A stretch of 39,752 bases of DNA from Acetatifactor sp. (GCA_029055435.1 JAIDDH010000048.1:1-39752); one strand, 5' to 3'. Shown: positions 1 through 9,030, numbered from the stretch's first letter. Notes: generated by a model not told the origin, from the sequence alone. Program-made: numbers and translations.

Positions 1-210
1 TCTTATCTTATCCGAAATGCATTGGCTAATTCTCATTAGATTAATTTTATCAATAGGATCCAAAATGCACATTTCAATAACATCATCTAATAAAAATTCA
101 AATTCTGTTAATCTTTTTAACTCTCCCCATTTCAAATCACGCTCTTTATACAAAGTATAATACTCATGCACAAAATTCTCAATTTGAATAATAGCCCAAT
201 CTTCTTTCAT
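1..210 (-). CDS. Partial hypothetical protein, partner of the nucleotidyltransferase gene
   Basis: This is the first 70 codons of a gene that runs off the left edge of the window. Its ATG at 210-208 overlaps the TGA stop of the upstream nucleotidyltransferase gene in the sequence ATGA, the usual sign of translational coupling. The protein begins MKEDWAIIQIENFVHEYY and is helical and charged in character. MNT nucleotidyltransferases are commonly encoded next to a HEPN-domain partner in toxin-antitoxin pairs, so a HEPN-like or other helical partner is plausible. The RX4-6H motif that would define HEPN is not in the visible part, so the function is unassigned. Confidence 0.6.
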   Translation of the reverse strand, partial: MKEDWAIIQIENFVHEYYTLYKERDLKWGELKRLTEFEFLLDDVIEMCILDPIDKINLMRISQCISDKIR

Positions 211-542
211 ATAATCCTTTCCATCCTTTCGTCTCTAAACATTTGCCTTCTCTCATAAAGTAACTGCATATATTCATCCGTACTTAGGCATATGGCATCT
301 ACATCAATTTTCGTATTCATGTCTTTCATTGTCTTTCGAATCAGTTGGCGCCTTTTCAAATATGACATACATTTAAAGTCACTTGAAATTATTAATAAAT
401 CTATATCCGAATTACTATTATACTCATTCGTCAACAACGAACCCCGAATAAAACAAATTTCACAATAAAAATAAGGCGTTTTTTCCAAAATATTTTTTAT
501 TTCCTGCATCATTTTAACCATCATTGTATTTTTCTTAAGCAA
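207..542 (-). CDS. Minimal nucleotidyltransferase-domain protein (MNT type)
   Basis: A 111-residue protein carrying GSLLTNEYNSNSDID, which fits the GS-X10-DXD signature of minimal nucleotidyltransferases, the polymerase-beta fold family that includes MntA antitoxins and aminoglycoside adenylyltransferases. The two Asp residues would bind Mg-NTP. A later Asp (DVDA, near residue 80) is a candidate third metal ligand. The start appears to be TTG at 542, because an AGGAG lies four bases upstream of it. The first ATG (codon 7) has no site at a useful distance. It overlaps the next gene by 4 bp. The pair resembles MNT/HEPN toxin-antitoxin modules, in which the nucleotidyltransferase AMPylates the toxin. 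Function is inferred from motif and arrangement only. Confidence 0.7.
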   Translation of the reverse strand: MLKKNTMMVKMMQEIKNILEKTPYFYCEICFIRGSLLTNEYNSNSDIDLLIISSDFKCMSYLKRRQLIRKTMKDMNTKIDVDAICLSTDEYMQLLYERRQMFRDERMERII

Positions 543-634
543 TTCACTCCTTTTTCTTCAATATTTTAAAACCACCATAATATCCAATAAATCTAATTGG
601 CAACATTTTTACTGAAAATACTTAAAATAATTAT

Positions 635-672
635 TGTAAAAATACGACAGGCAATCTCACAGATTACCTGCC
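635..672 (-). terminator. Rho-independent terminator of guaA
   Basis: On the minus strand, GGCAGGTAATC and GATTGCCTGTC pair around a TGTGA loop and are followed by GTATTTTTA. It lies 27 bp past the guaA stop codon. Confidence 0.8.
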
Positions 673-699
673 ATATAAAATAAATTATACACTCTCGTA

Positions 700-2241
700 T
701 TACTCGAACTCTATCGTCCCGGGCGGTTTACTCGTGCAGTCATACACTACCCGGTTCACACCCTTCACTTCATTCACAATCCTATTAGTCACTTTCCCAA
801 GCACTTCCCAGGGCAGCTGCGCTGCCTCGGCAGTCATGAAATCGCTGGTCGTAACCGCTCTGAGCGCCACGGCGTAGTCATAGGTCCTCTCATCGCCCAT
901 GCATCCCACGCTTCGCATATTTGTGAGAGCGGCAAAATACTGTCCCAGGTCTTTGTCCACTCCCGCCTTGGCAATCTCCTCGCGGTAGATGGCGTCCGCG
1001 TCCTGTACGATTCTGACTTTCTCGGCGGTCACTTCGCCGATGATGCGGATACCCAGACCGGGGCCGGGGAAAGGCTGGCGATACACCAGATACTCCGGTA
1101 TTCCAAGCTCCAGCCCCGCCTTTCTCACTTCATCTTTAAAAAGCAGCCTCAGCGGCTCAATAATTTCCTTGAAATCCACGCAGTCGGGCAGGCCGCCCAC
1201 GTTGTGGTGGGATTTGATGACTGCGGATTTTCCGAGACCAGATTCGATGACATCGGGATAGATGGTGCCCTGTACCAGATAGTCCACGGAGCCGATTTTC
1301 TTAGCCTCTTCTTCAAACACGCGGATAAATTCCTCGCCGATAATCTTTCTCTTCTGCTCCGGCTCGGTGACTCCGGCTAATCTGGAATAAAAGCGCTCCT
1401 GCGCATTGACGCGGATAAAATTCAGATCATAGGGGCCGTCGGGACCGAACACTGCCTCCACTTCATCCCCCTCATTTTTGCGCAGCAGACCATGATCTAC
1501 GAACACGCAGGTGAGCTGCTTGCCCACCGCCTTGGCCAGAAGGACTGCAGCCACAGAAGAATCCACACCGCCGGACAGCGCGCAGAGGACTTTGCCATCG
1601 CCCACTTTCTCCCGGATAGCCTTGATATTGGTCTCCACAAAGGAGTCCATTTTCCAGTCCGCCTTACAACCGCAGACCTGAAGTACAAAATTGGAGAGCA
1701 TTTTCATGCCTTCCTGTGTGTGCATAACCTCCGGGTGGAACTGAACGGCATAAAGTTGCTTCTCGCGGCATTCCATAGCCGCCACAGGACACACAGGAGT
1801 GTGTGCGGTGACAGTAAATTCGGCCGGTGCAGCTTCAATATAATCAGTATGGCTCATCCAACAGATTGTCTTGGGCGATACTCCCTGGAACAGCACAGTG
1901 TCTGTGTCCACTTCCACCTCAGTCTTTCCGTACTCACTGGTGGGGGCCGTCGCCACCTTTCCGCCCAGCATATGGGCCATGAGCTGTGAGCCGTAACAAA
2001 TACCTAAAACAGGCACGCCCAGCTCATAGACAGCCCTGTCGCAGACAGGCGAGTCCTCACCGTAGGCGCTGTTGGGACCGCCCGTGAAAATAATCCCTTT
2101 AGGATTCATCGCCTTTAATTTGTCCATATCCATATTGTAGGGATGTACTTCACAATACACATTGCACTCTCTGACTCTGCGGGCGATCAACTGATTGTAT
2201 TGACCACCGAAATCCAAAACAATGATTGTCTCTCTGTCCAT
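700..2241 (-). CDS. guaA: GMP synthase (glutamine-hydrolysing)
   Basis: GuaA converts XMP to GMP using ATP and glutamine, the last step of guanine nucleotide synthesis, in the cytoplasm. The N-terminal class I amidotransferase domain has the nucleophile Cys82 in GICYGSQ and the His169/Glu171 pair in FHPEV. The ATP pyrophosphatase loop SGGVDS is at about 223-228. The C-terminal dimerisation domain ends with KPPGTIEFE, typical of the family. The length (513 aa) is normal. I chose the ATG at 2241 over the one at 2253: AGGAGG lies between the two, and family members start directly before IIVLDFGGQ. The gene is monocistronic, between its own promoter and terminator. Confidence 0.97.
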   Translation of the reverse strand: MDRETIIVLDFGGQYNQLIARRVRECNVYCEVHPYNMDMDKLKAMNPKGIIFTGGPNSAYGEDSPVCDRAVYELGVPVLGICYGSQLMAHMLGGKVATAPTSEYGKTEVEVDTDTVLFQGVSPKTICWMSHTDYIEAAPAEFTVTAHTPVCPVAAMECREKQLYAVQFHPEVMHTQEGMKMLSNFVLQVCGCKADWKMDSFVETNIKAIREKVGDGKVLCALSGGVDSSVAAVLLAKAVGKQLTCVFVDHGLLRKNEGDEVEAVFGPDGPYDLNFIRVNAQERFYSRLAGVTEPEQKRKIIGEEFIRVFEEEAKKIGSVDYLVQGTIYPDVIESGLGKSAVIKSHHNVGGLPDCVDFKEIIEPLRLLFKDEVRKAGLELGIPEYLVYRQPFPGPGLGIRIIGEVTAEKVRIVQDADAIYREEIAKAGVDKDLGQYFAALTNMRSVGCMGDERTYDYAVALRAVTTSDFMTAEAAQLPWEVLGKVTNRIVNEVKGVNRVVYDCTSKPPGTIEFE

Positions 2242-2318
2242 GTTCCTCCTCATTTCTGCGTTGCGTACATTACGCCATGATTAAAATCCCGTATGACCTC
2301 TTCTGCTGCCTGTCAGTC

Positions 2319-2351
2319 CCTGCATTTTATGTATTTATCTGTAAATGCAGG
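2319..2351 (-). promoter_or_regulatory. Hairpin near the 5' end of the guaA leader
   Basis: CCTGCATTT and AAATGCAGG form a 9-bp stem with a 15-nt loop. It starts about 5 nt after the predicted transcription start, in a leader of roughly 115 nt. It could stabilise the message or take part in regulation. It does not look like a purine riboswitch. Confidence 0.45.
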
Positions 2352-2362
2352 AATGTACTCTC

Positions 2363-2391
2363 ATTATAGATGCAGGATATATTCTTGTCAA
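2363..2391 (-). promoter_or_regulatory. Sigma-A promoter of guaA
   Basis: TTGACA (2391-2386) and TATAAT (2368-2363) are separated by 17 bp, a perfect vegetative consensus on the minus strand. Transcription should start near 2356. Confidence 0.9.
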
Positions 2392-2411
2392 ACATCTGTT
2401 GTACTGCTCCG

Positions 2412-2457
2412 ACCGGCTTTGAGCCGGTATCCTCTCGATAATAGAGCACACCGGCTC
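2412..2457 (-). promoter_or_regulatory. Competing hairpins downstream of the VTC gene
   Basis: Three copies of the same 7-8 bp arm are present: ACCGGCTC (2450-2457), AGCCGGT (2422-2428) and ACCGGCT (2412-2418). The middle arm can pair with either neighbour, so two mutually exclusive hairpins are possible, 17-60 nt after the VTC stop codon. There is no U-run, so a standard intrinsic terminator is not supported. Confidence 0.4.
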
Positions 2458-2473
2458 AGAAGCCCTTCCCTTT

Positions 2474-3172
2474 TTATATACAAAAATTCCCGGTAATTCT
2501 CCGGGCCGTATAATATTTGGAGTAGGCACTCAACTGCAGATTGTCAAGCTGCAGCTCATTGTATATAAAATCCGGAATCAGCTCATCATACTTGACCTCC
2601 AAAAGCTGCATTCCGCTGGGCATCATCGGTCTTGCCATCAGGCGCGGCTTCAGGAAATCCCGCACACGCGAACTGGCGGCAATATTGCGGTCAAACGTAA
2701 TGCGGACATTGCCTGTCCGGTAGAGAAAAGGTGTGCGCTCATACTCCACAATTACCTTGGGCCGATAAAATTCGGCGTGATAACGGAGAAAAAATTTGTT
2801 CAAGACCGGTTCAGCGTCCGGGGGCAGCACAAAATGTCCCCCGAGAATTGCCTCGCATTGTTCCTTGCTGATTCTACAGGCATATTTGTGATTCTTCCCA
2901 TCAATTTTTTGTTTGCATTCCAGCGTAATCACATCGGTTCTGCCATCATAGAAACGAATACGGAATTTCTCCCGTCGGTTCACACCGTCCTCGTTATCGT
3001 AATAGCAGGAATTCCGGTAATCGTCAAAATAAAGACTGCGCACCGTATATTGCCCGTCCGCTCCGGCGTGAGGGTCGGGCGGACACAAATGCCTAATACG
3101 CATTTCCAACAACTGAAGCTGCTGTTCACTGCACTGATATTTCAATTCATTTCGATATTTAATCTGTTCCAT
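2474..3172 (-). CDS. VTC-domain protein (polyphosphate polymerase fold)
   Basis: A 232-residue protein of the VTC/CYTH tunnel fold, the catalytic domain of the yeast vacuolar transporter chaperone that makes polyphosphate from ATP. Family features are visible in order: RNELKYQC at the N-terminus, SLYFDD (near 50), the basic pair in FRIRFYDG, LECKQKI, VEYER and RITFDRN (arginines lining the tunnel), and LEVKYDE near the C-terminus. No membrane segment or signal is present, so it probably acts on the cytoplasmic face. A GGGAGA site precedes the ATG. It follows the CotH gene by 39 bp at the end of a five-gene run. The VTC/CotH/DUF4956 grouping recurs in Firmicutes, but its product is not established. 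Polyphosphate synthesis here is inference. Confidence 0.85.
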   Translation of the reverse strand: MEQIKYRNELKYQCSEQQLQLLEMRIRHLCPPDPHAGADGQYTVRSLYFDDYRNSCYYDNEDGVNRREKFRIRFYDGRTDVITLECKQKIDGKNHKYACRISKEQCEAILGGHFVLPPDAEPVLNKFFLRYHAEFYRPKVIVEYERTPFLYRTGNVRITFDRNIAASSRVRDFLKPRLMARPMMPSGMQLLEVKYDELIPDFIYNELQLDNLQLSAYSKYYTARRITGNFCI

Positions 3173-3211
3173 AGATTCTCCCGTTCCGCAGGGGCCGCCG
3201 TTTGGAGCGCT

Positions 3212-4840
3212 TTAATAATTAGCAAAATACTCATCCAGCCAGTTCATTCTTCTGATTTGATAGTCCTCAATCGCATCGATATTCTTGGACATTTTATAAT
3301 CGGGCCATCTCTCGTTTTCCCGCTCCATGACACCGGCATTTAACAGATAGTCCTGATTGGCCCGCATGAGGTTCAGAATATTGTCCGTGTCCAGAAAAGT
3401 CTCCCTGCACTGTGCCCAGCGTTCCTGCAGATAAGGCCGAATCAGCTCCGGGTTGGTATCTCTCAAAAAGGGCACTGCGGCTTCCTCATATACCACCGTC
3501 TCGTTATCCCTGAAACCGCCGCCCACAATCTCCCCGAAAGTCAGGTCCAAATCCCACGGAATCTGGCGCATGGTGTAGTCGCCGGTCTCACTGACGTCGG
3601 CGACAAAATACACATTTTTGAAATAGTTGTCACTGCCGCTTATAGCCATATTAAACAGGAGCATATCCACCGCGTTGGACAGATACACCTTGCTCTCCGC
3701 GGGCCGCTCATCCCCTGCGTCGTGATAAAATGTATTCAGATAATCCCGCATGGGATACCATGTTTTCGTATAATCGGTGATTGAATCCGGATATCGAATC
3801 CGGACATAAGTCATGACTTTCCACTGGTGGTCAATAGCATACTGAATATCCTCATCTTCGGGAATCGGCCAGTTAGTGGACTTGTAGAGGACATCGTTTT
3901 TGTCCAGCCCCAGTTTCTTGGCGTCCACAGGCTCCACCAGACCGTAAAATCCCACATAATCATTGTCTATCACCAGCTCCAGATATTCCATGCGGGGGCC
4001 CTCCTCATTGACCTCACTGTTGGTGCGGGCAAACTCCTCCCATATCTGGCAGGCAGTCTTTTCGCGGATTTTCTTGGTGTCCGCCACTATCCCCTTGAGC
4101 TTCCAACTGTTGTCAGAGCGCATGCCCAGAAGGGATGCGTCCATATTTTCTCCCTTGGCGTCCAACAGCCCTATGGAATAACTCTTCTTTTCAAAAGAGG
4201 AACTGGAATCGCCTCTCAGATAATAACGCACTCCAGATTCCAGAATTTCATACCGGGACACGCCCACACTGGGGTTAAATACCTGAATTTCGCCGTAATA
4301 AATCACATCCGGATCATAGTGGAAGCGGTCCGGATCGGTCTCATAATCTCCCAAATCCTGTTCTTCACTGCGTTTTGTAGTCAGACTCATGACAGGCATG
4401 CCGCAGACCACCAGAGAAAGTTCATAGTAGCAGTCCTCGCCCACAAGCCAAAGCTTAAAATGATGATTGTCCCGGATACTCCCAGCCTTATCCTCCCATG
4501 CGGCATCCGCAATTGTGCAGAGAAAAGTGTCCCGGGACTCGGTCGTAAGCTCTCCCTCCCACTCTTCCCTGACAAAATCCTGAGACAGATATAAGGTTCC
4601 GTCTGAGCTGTAAGGCAGAAGCGCCTTCCCAAAATAGACGCCCGGATTTTGTTCGGACGTCTCCTGCCTTTTGCCGTCCAAGAAATCCAGATTCTCCACA
4701 ATGGGAACGGACATCACTCGGTCGATATAGGAAACAGGAACCCGGTAATCCATATAGATTTGATAACAATATATGCCCGCCAGAAACAGTAAAATCAACA
4801 GACTTGCCCCCAGCAAAAGGCCTGTTCTTCGTCTTCTCAT
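3212..4840 (-). CDS. CotH-family protein (spore-coat-type kinase fold), membrane-anchored
   Basis: A 542-residue protein. MRRRR followed by a hydrophobic stretch (about residues 6-26) forms an N-terminal anchor, placing the rest outside the membrane. The CotH domain fills the C-terminal half: SFEKKSYSIGL, WKLKGI, LVEPVDAKKLGL, then SGSDNYFKN, like a kinase catalytic loop, and IPWDLDLTFGE, matching the metal-binding WD.D..FG segment. Bacillus CotH phosphorylates spore coat proteins, and CotH-like proteins are also found with no link to spores. The start codon is 14 bp after the DUF4956 stop, so translation is probably coupled. A role with VTC in building or decorating a surface polymer is inference. 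Confidence 0.85.
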   Translation of the reverse strand: MRRRRTGLLLGASLLILLFLAGIYCYQIYMDYRVPVSYIDRVMSVPIVENLDFLDGKRQETSEQNPGVYFGKALLPYSSDGTLYLSQDFVREEWEGELTTESRDTFLCTIADAAWEDKAGSIRDNHHFKLWLVGEDCYYELSLVVCGMPVMSLTTKRSEEQDLGDYETDPDRFHYDPDVIYYGEIQVFNPSVGVSRYEILESGVRYYLRGDSSSSFEKKSYSIGLLDAKGENMDASLLGMRSDNSWKLKGIVADTKKIREKTACQIWEEFARTNSEVNEEGPRMEYLELVIDNDYVGFYGLVEPVDAKKLGLDKNDVLYKSTNWPIPEDEDIQYAIDHQWKVMTYVRIRYPDSITDYTKTWYPMRDYLNTFYHDAGDERPAESKVYLSNAVDMLLFNMAISGSDNYFKNVYFVADVSETGDYTMRQIPWDLDLTFGEIVGGGFRDNETVVYEEAAVPFLRDTNPELIRPYLQERWAQCRETFLDTDNILNLMRANQDYLLNAGVMERENERWPDYKMSKNIDAIEDYQIRRMNWLDEYFANY

Positions 4841-4854
4841 ATCTCTAAATCTCT

Positions 4855-5532
4855 CTAAATCACGTTCTCCCCGTCATGACACAAGAGTGATACAGATTCC
4901 ACACCCGGCAGCGCATTGATGGCGTGCACCATCTCTGCCTCGTCTTTTTTTATGCGAAGTTCCATCACCATATCCATACCGTTCTTGGTGAGATTTCTGG
5001 ACTTCACCCGGTAGTGTCCCGCATATTTGGAGACAATCTGTGTCACCTCTTCCTCCACCTTTTCATTCTGCGCGTTTAATACCAGCAGCATGGGCGCATT
5101 GGCAGTGGGGAAAAAATCCAGCAGCAGCACGACAATCGTCACACACAGGGACAGCATCAGTGCCATACCATAGAGACCCGCACCGCAAATGATACCCACA
5201 GAGATGGACCAGAACAGGAACACCAGATCCATGGGGTCTTTCACCGCAGTTCGGAAACGAACAATGGAGAGCGCACCCACCATACCCAGGGAGATGACCA
5301 CGCTGGACTGAATGGCCAGGATGATGGCCGCCGTAATCATTGCCATGGCCACCAGAGAAATATTGAAACTCTTTGAGTAAAAGGCTCGTCTGGAGACCAG
5401 ACGGTACACCAGATAGATATAGATTCCCAATACCGCCGTCACCGCGATGGTCAGTCCCACGGAGGTAATGCTGAAATCCGCCACATTTACACCTTCTAAA
5501 AATGATTTTTTCAGTACGTCTTTAAATCCCAT
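4855..5532 (-). CDS. DUF4956 membrane protein
   Basis: A 225-residue protein. The first about 150 residues hold four or so hydrophobic segments, with the family hallmark GALSIVRFRTAVKDP between the second and third. The remaining about 80 residues form a soluble domain, with alternating patterns typical of a small regulatory or ferredoxin-like fold. GGAGACATT precedes the ATG. DUF4956 genes are regularly found beside VTC and CotH genes in Firmicutes and Actinobacteria. The biochemical role is unknown; membrane partner of the VTC polymerase is a reasonable guess from context. It lies 51 bp downstream of the second ABC gene. Confidence 0.85.
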   Translation of the reverse strand: MGFKDVLKKSFLEGVNVADFSITSVGLTIAVTAVLGIYIYLVYRLVSRRAFYSKSFNISLVAMAMITAAIILAIQSSVVISLGMVGALSIVRFRTAVKDPMDLVFLFWSISVGIICGAGLYGMALMLSLCVTIVVLLLDFFPTANAPMLLVLNAQNEKVEEEVTQIVSKYAGHYRVKSRNLTKNGMDMVMELRIKKDEAEMVHAINALPGVESVSLLCHDGENVI

Positions 5533-5583
5533 AATGTCTCCTGTCTATTGTCCGATCTTTTGCATCTTGTTAATTCTTGTCAA

Positions 5584-7326
5584 TTATACCATATCCGCCA
5601 AATTCCCGCAATCTTCGCGTCCGGATGAGGCCACCGCGCATATTCTGTCGGCGAGGGCAACCGTGGACGGTCTGTGTGCAATCATGAGCAGCGTCCGCTG
5701 GCCGTGCAGATCCTTCAGCGCCGCATTGACCAGTCTCTCGGATTCATTGTCCAGAGCAGAGGTAGCCTCGTCCAGAAGAATCACCGGAGCCTCCTTCAGG
5801 ATTGCACGCGCGATGGCAATACGCTGTCTCTGTCCGCCGGAAAGACGCCCGCCACGCTCGCCCACTTCCGTGTCATAGCCATTTTCAAGCTTTTCTATAA
5901 ATTCATGTGCATAGGCCAGCTTTGCCGCCTGCACAATCTCCTCCTCGGTGGCATCGATTCTGCCCACCCGGATATTCTCGCGGATGCTCCCCTGGAAGAG
6001 ATAGGGCTCCTGGGGCACATAGGCGATGCGCCGCCTGATCTCGGCATTACTCATCTTCTCATAGGAATCTCCGCACAGCCGGATCTCCCCCGATTTCACG
6101 GGATACAGTCCCAGCAGGAGCTTGGACAGCGTAGTCTTGCCACAGCCCGAGGGCCCGGTGATTGCCACACTCTCCCCCGTATCCACATGCATGGAAAAAC
6201 CGTTCAGCAATGGTTTATCCTGTCGATAGAAATATACGATATCAGACATCTCCACCGCAGGTATATCCTTCCCAAAGGTATCAGTCCGGGCAGTAGCGGT
6301 TTGAGCGGTATCAGCCCGATCACCCTGCATTTCCGAAGCGCCGTCTCCATACCAGCTCTCAGGCTCTTCCGTCTCCTCCAGAAATTTGAAAATATTGTCG
6401 GCGTTGGCGAGACATCCCACCAGCTCAGGCAGATATCTTCCCAGTTGCAGAAACTGATTGGAGAAATTGCCATAGAGACTATAGATAGCCGTCAAAGCTC
6501 CAAGGGTAGTATGCCCCTGTGCCACAAAAGAAATTCCCACCATGAGGAACGCGAGGGCACAGAGCAGATCAAACCCGTTATTTGCGCTCTCCAGACATGC
6601 GGTGAAAAGAATTTTGCGATTACTTTTCTTTGCGTAGAGCTTATTTTGCTCCACGAATTCCACAACGGTATCCTTGCCCGCCGCATACATTCTGGCCTGC
6701 TCCATACCCTGAAGGAGATTGGACAGCTTCTCCGTCATCTTGCCGTTTGTGGCCGCCAACTCTGCTGACACACGCTTCATGGGCTTGATGAACACGCCGT
6801 TGATGAGAAGCATCATCAGATTCACTCCCACCAGACACAGTGTGATCTGCCAGCTCAGCATCAGCATAGGCACCAGATATACCAACACCTGCAGAATCGG
6901 CGCAACAGTCCTGCGCAGACGGGAACCGTAAATACTGCCCACCTTCTCCATATCATACGAAAGCTTGGACATAAAATCACCACTGTGGTGTTCCTCATAG
7001 TATGCGTAGGGAAGCCGCACCTCATGCGCATAGAGAATCTTGCAGAGCTTTCCGTAGGCCCGTTTTGCCTCCACATTATAAGCGATGGCCGCGGCGCGAT
7101 AAATCACCATGGACAGCACGCCGCCCAGGATATTGCCGATAATGACATTGCGCATCCTGTGCGTATCTCCTGTCTGAGCGGCATCCACCACATTTTTCAC
7201 CAAAAGAGAGGACATGACCGTAAACATAGCCCAGCCGGTGCTCATGAAAAAAATGCCCAACAGATAAATCACACAGCGGCTGCCCATGATTTTCATTACA
7301 CGAAAAAACAGTTTTGTCAGCTTCAT
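5584..7326 (-). CDS. ABC exporter, fused membrane/ATPase half-transporter (second subunit)
   Basis: A 580-residue type IV (ABCB-like) half-transporter. Six hydrophobic segments span about residues 1-300, followed by a nucleotide-binding domain with Walker A GPSGCGKTT, Q-loop PQEPYLF, signature LSGGQRQR, Walker B VILLDEATSALD and H-loop IAHR. The catalytic Glu is present, so the site should hydrolyse ATP. Two oddities: a roughly 30-residue Thr/Ala/Asp-rich insert joins the two domains, and the C-terminus stops soon after the H-loop (ICAVASSGREDCGN), lacking the usual VL..G.I.E.G tail. The ATG follows the first subunit's TAG without a gap, so the pair is a translationally coupled heterodimer. 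The substrate is unknown; the downstream VTC/CotH genes suggest a cell-surface product. Confidence 0.9.
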   Translation of the reverse strand: MKLTKLFFRVMKIMGSRCVIYLLGIFFMSTGWAMFTVMSSLLVKNVVDAAQTGDTHRMRNVIIGNILGGVLSMVIYRAAAIAYNVEAKRAYGKLCKILYAHEVRLPYAYYEEHHSGDFMSKLSYDMEKVGSIYGSRLRRTVAPILQVLVYLVPMLMLSWQITLCLVGVNLMMLLINGVFIKPMKRVSAELAATNGKMTEKLSNLLQGMEQARMYAAGKDTVVEFVEQNKLYAKKSNRKILFTACLESANNGFDLLCALAFLMVGISFVAQGHTTLGALTAIYSLYGNFSNQFLQLGRYLPELVGCLANADNIFKFLEETEEPESWYGDGASEMQGDRADTAQTATARTDTFGKDIPAVEMSDIVYFYRQDKPLLNGFSMHVDTGESVAITGPSGCGKTTLSKLLLGLYPVKSGEIRLCGDSYEKMSNAEIRRRIAYVPQEPYLFQGSIRENIRVGRIDATEEEIVQAAKLAYAHEFIEKLENGYDTEVGERGGRLSGGQRQRIAIARAILKEAPVILLDEATSALDNESERLVNAALKDLHGQRTLLMIAHRPSTVALADRICAVASSGREDCGNLADMV

Positions 7327-9030
7327 CTACGCTTCCTCCTCACCGTACATAGCCGTATAAATTCCATTTCCGGCCATGAGAGACTCATGGGTTCCGCTCT
7401 CGGCGATGACTCCGTCCTTGAGCACCAGAATCCTGTCCGCATGTCGCACCGTGGAGAGCCTGTGGGCGATGATCACACAGGTCCTGCCCTCAGAAAGCCT
7501 CTCCATAGCCGCCTGAATCAGACTTTCCGTCTCCACATCCACCGCGGAGGTGGGCTCGTCCATCAAAAGGATGGGCGCGTTTTTCAGGAAGGCTCTGGCG
7601 ATGGAAATTCGCTGGCGCTCGCCGCCGGAGAGCAGCACGCCCCGCTCACCCACCTCCGTGTCATACTGCTCGGGCAGGCTCATGATAAAATCATGGATGC
7701 CCGCATTCCGACAGGCCTCCCTGATTGCCTCGTCATCCGCCGCCCGATTGGCGTAAGCCACATTGGCCCGGATAGTATCCGGAAACAGAAATACATTCTG
7801 AGAAACCAAAGCAATCTGTTCTCTGGCCGCCTCCACATTCCAGTCCCGAAAATTTTTTCCATACAATAAATAGTCTCCCCCGCAGGGTCTGTAAAATCCA
7901 CACAACAGGTGAAATATCGTGCTCTTTCCTCCGCCGGAATCCCCCACGAAAGCCACGGTACTGCCATTTGGAATCCGAAAGGAAATTTCCCGAAGCACCG
8001 GCACATCCTTTGTATAAGCAAACGAGACTTTGTCAAAGACCAGCGCATCCGCATCCTTCAGTCCGCAGATTTCCGTACCGCTCTCCTCATCCCGCTGCTG
8101 CAGGATATCCTCCACACGGCGGATGCAGACCCAGTGCTCCCTTGCATCCACGACGTCGAAGGGCAGCCCCACGAAAGAATCCACAAATCTTCCTAAAATC
8201 AAAATAAATGTCATCAGCCCGCCGATGCTGACGTCCCCTCTGGTCACCAGCACATAGGCATAAATTGCACAGATGATATTGGGCATCCAGCCCAGAATCC
8301 TGCGGATTAAGATGGCGTTATTGGATGTGCGGGTGCGCTTCTCCTCATTCTCCACCAGATCATCCGCCGCCCGCGCCAGCTTTTTCCCGAAATGCTCCTC
8401 CGCCCCAAATGCCCGCAGCACCAGAATGCCGCTCATGCAGTCCTGGGCAATCTCCGTGATATTATCCGACTTCTGCCGATGTACTTTTTTCAGACTCTTC
8501 AGCTTCTTCACCACACGGTTCGTAATCCAGAGCACTATCGGATAGCAGAGCAGCATAACCAACAGAAGCGACCGATTGATGGAAGCCACATAAAACGCAT
8601 AAGTCACTGCAGCCACTGCATCCGTACAGATAAAGGGCAGACTTTCACTCAGAAGCGAATCCGCCTCCGCAATGTCGGCATTCATTTTATTGATGACGGT
8701 GGCGGAACCATTCTCATCAAAATAGCGATATTCCAATCGATAAAGCTTCTGAGCCACCAGAGTCTTGTAGCGGGTCTGCACCCTGATGCTGAAATGTGAA
8801 GCGGCCAGACTCTTGAAAAAGGAGGCCAGAAATCCGATTCCCGTGAGAATCAGCAGATATGCCAAAAAGGAAGTGTACTCCACTCCCTCTCCGGCCAACA
8901 GACTATCCACCGCAGCCCCAATCAGACTGTTGCCTTCCACCACAGCCCTGGCCAACACCCAGGCCAACACAAGCTCCAGCAAAAACAGCGGACTATATCT
9001 CCAAACACATTTCAAAAAAACATTTTTCAT
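7327..9030 (-). CDS. ABC exporter, fused membrane/ATPase half-transporter (first subunit)
   Basis: A 567-residue half-transporter with six membrane segments in the first about 300 residues and a complete nucleotide-binding domain: Walker A GDSGGGKST, Q-loop SQNVFLF, signature LSGGERQR, Walker B ILLMDEPTSAVD and H-loop IIAHRLST. I start it at ATG 9030 (MKNVFLKCVW). A longer reading from a TTG at 9057 has no advantage, and a GAGG lies 11 bases before the ATG. Its stop codon touches the start of the second subunit, and a GAGGAGG in its last codons serves as that gene's ribosome site. It is the first gene of the run that ends with VTC. Substrate class cannot be read from sequence. Confidence 0.9.
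   Translation of the reverse strand: MKNVFLKCVWRYSPLFLLELVLAWVLARAVVEGNSLIGAAVDSLLAGEGVEYTSFLAYLLILTGIGFLASFFKSLAASHFSIRVQTRYKTLVAQKLYRLEYRYFDENGSATVINKMNADIAEADSLLSESLPFICTDAVAAVTYAFYVASINRSLLLVMLLCYPIVLWITNRVVKKLKSLKKVHRQKSDNITEIAQDCMSGILVLRAFGAEEHFGKKLARAADDLVENEEKRTRTSNNAILIRRILGWMPNIICAIYAYVLVTRGDVSIGGLMTFILILGRFVDSFVGLPFDVVDAREHWVCIRRVEDILQQRDEESGTEICGLKDADALVFDKVSFAYTKDVPVLREISFRIPNGSTVAFVGDSGGGKSTIFHLLCGFYRPCGGDYLLYGKNFRDWNVEAAREQIALVSQNVFLFPDTIRANVAYANRAADDEAIREACRNAGIHDFIMSLPEQYDTEVGERGVLLSGGERQRISIARAFLKNAPILLMDEPTSAVDVETESLIQAAMERLSEGRTCVIIAHRLSTVRHADRILVLKDGVIAESGTHESLMAGNGIYTAMYGEEEA

Noticed and set aside
2242..2360. Purine riboswitch in the guaA leader
   Set aside because: The three-helix core and its conserved loop sequences are not visible; only a simple hairpin is present.
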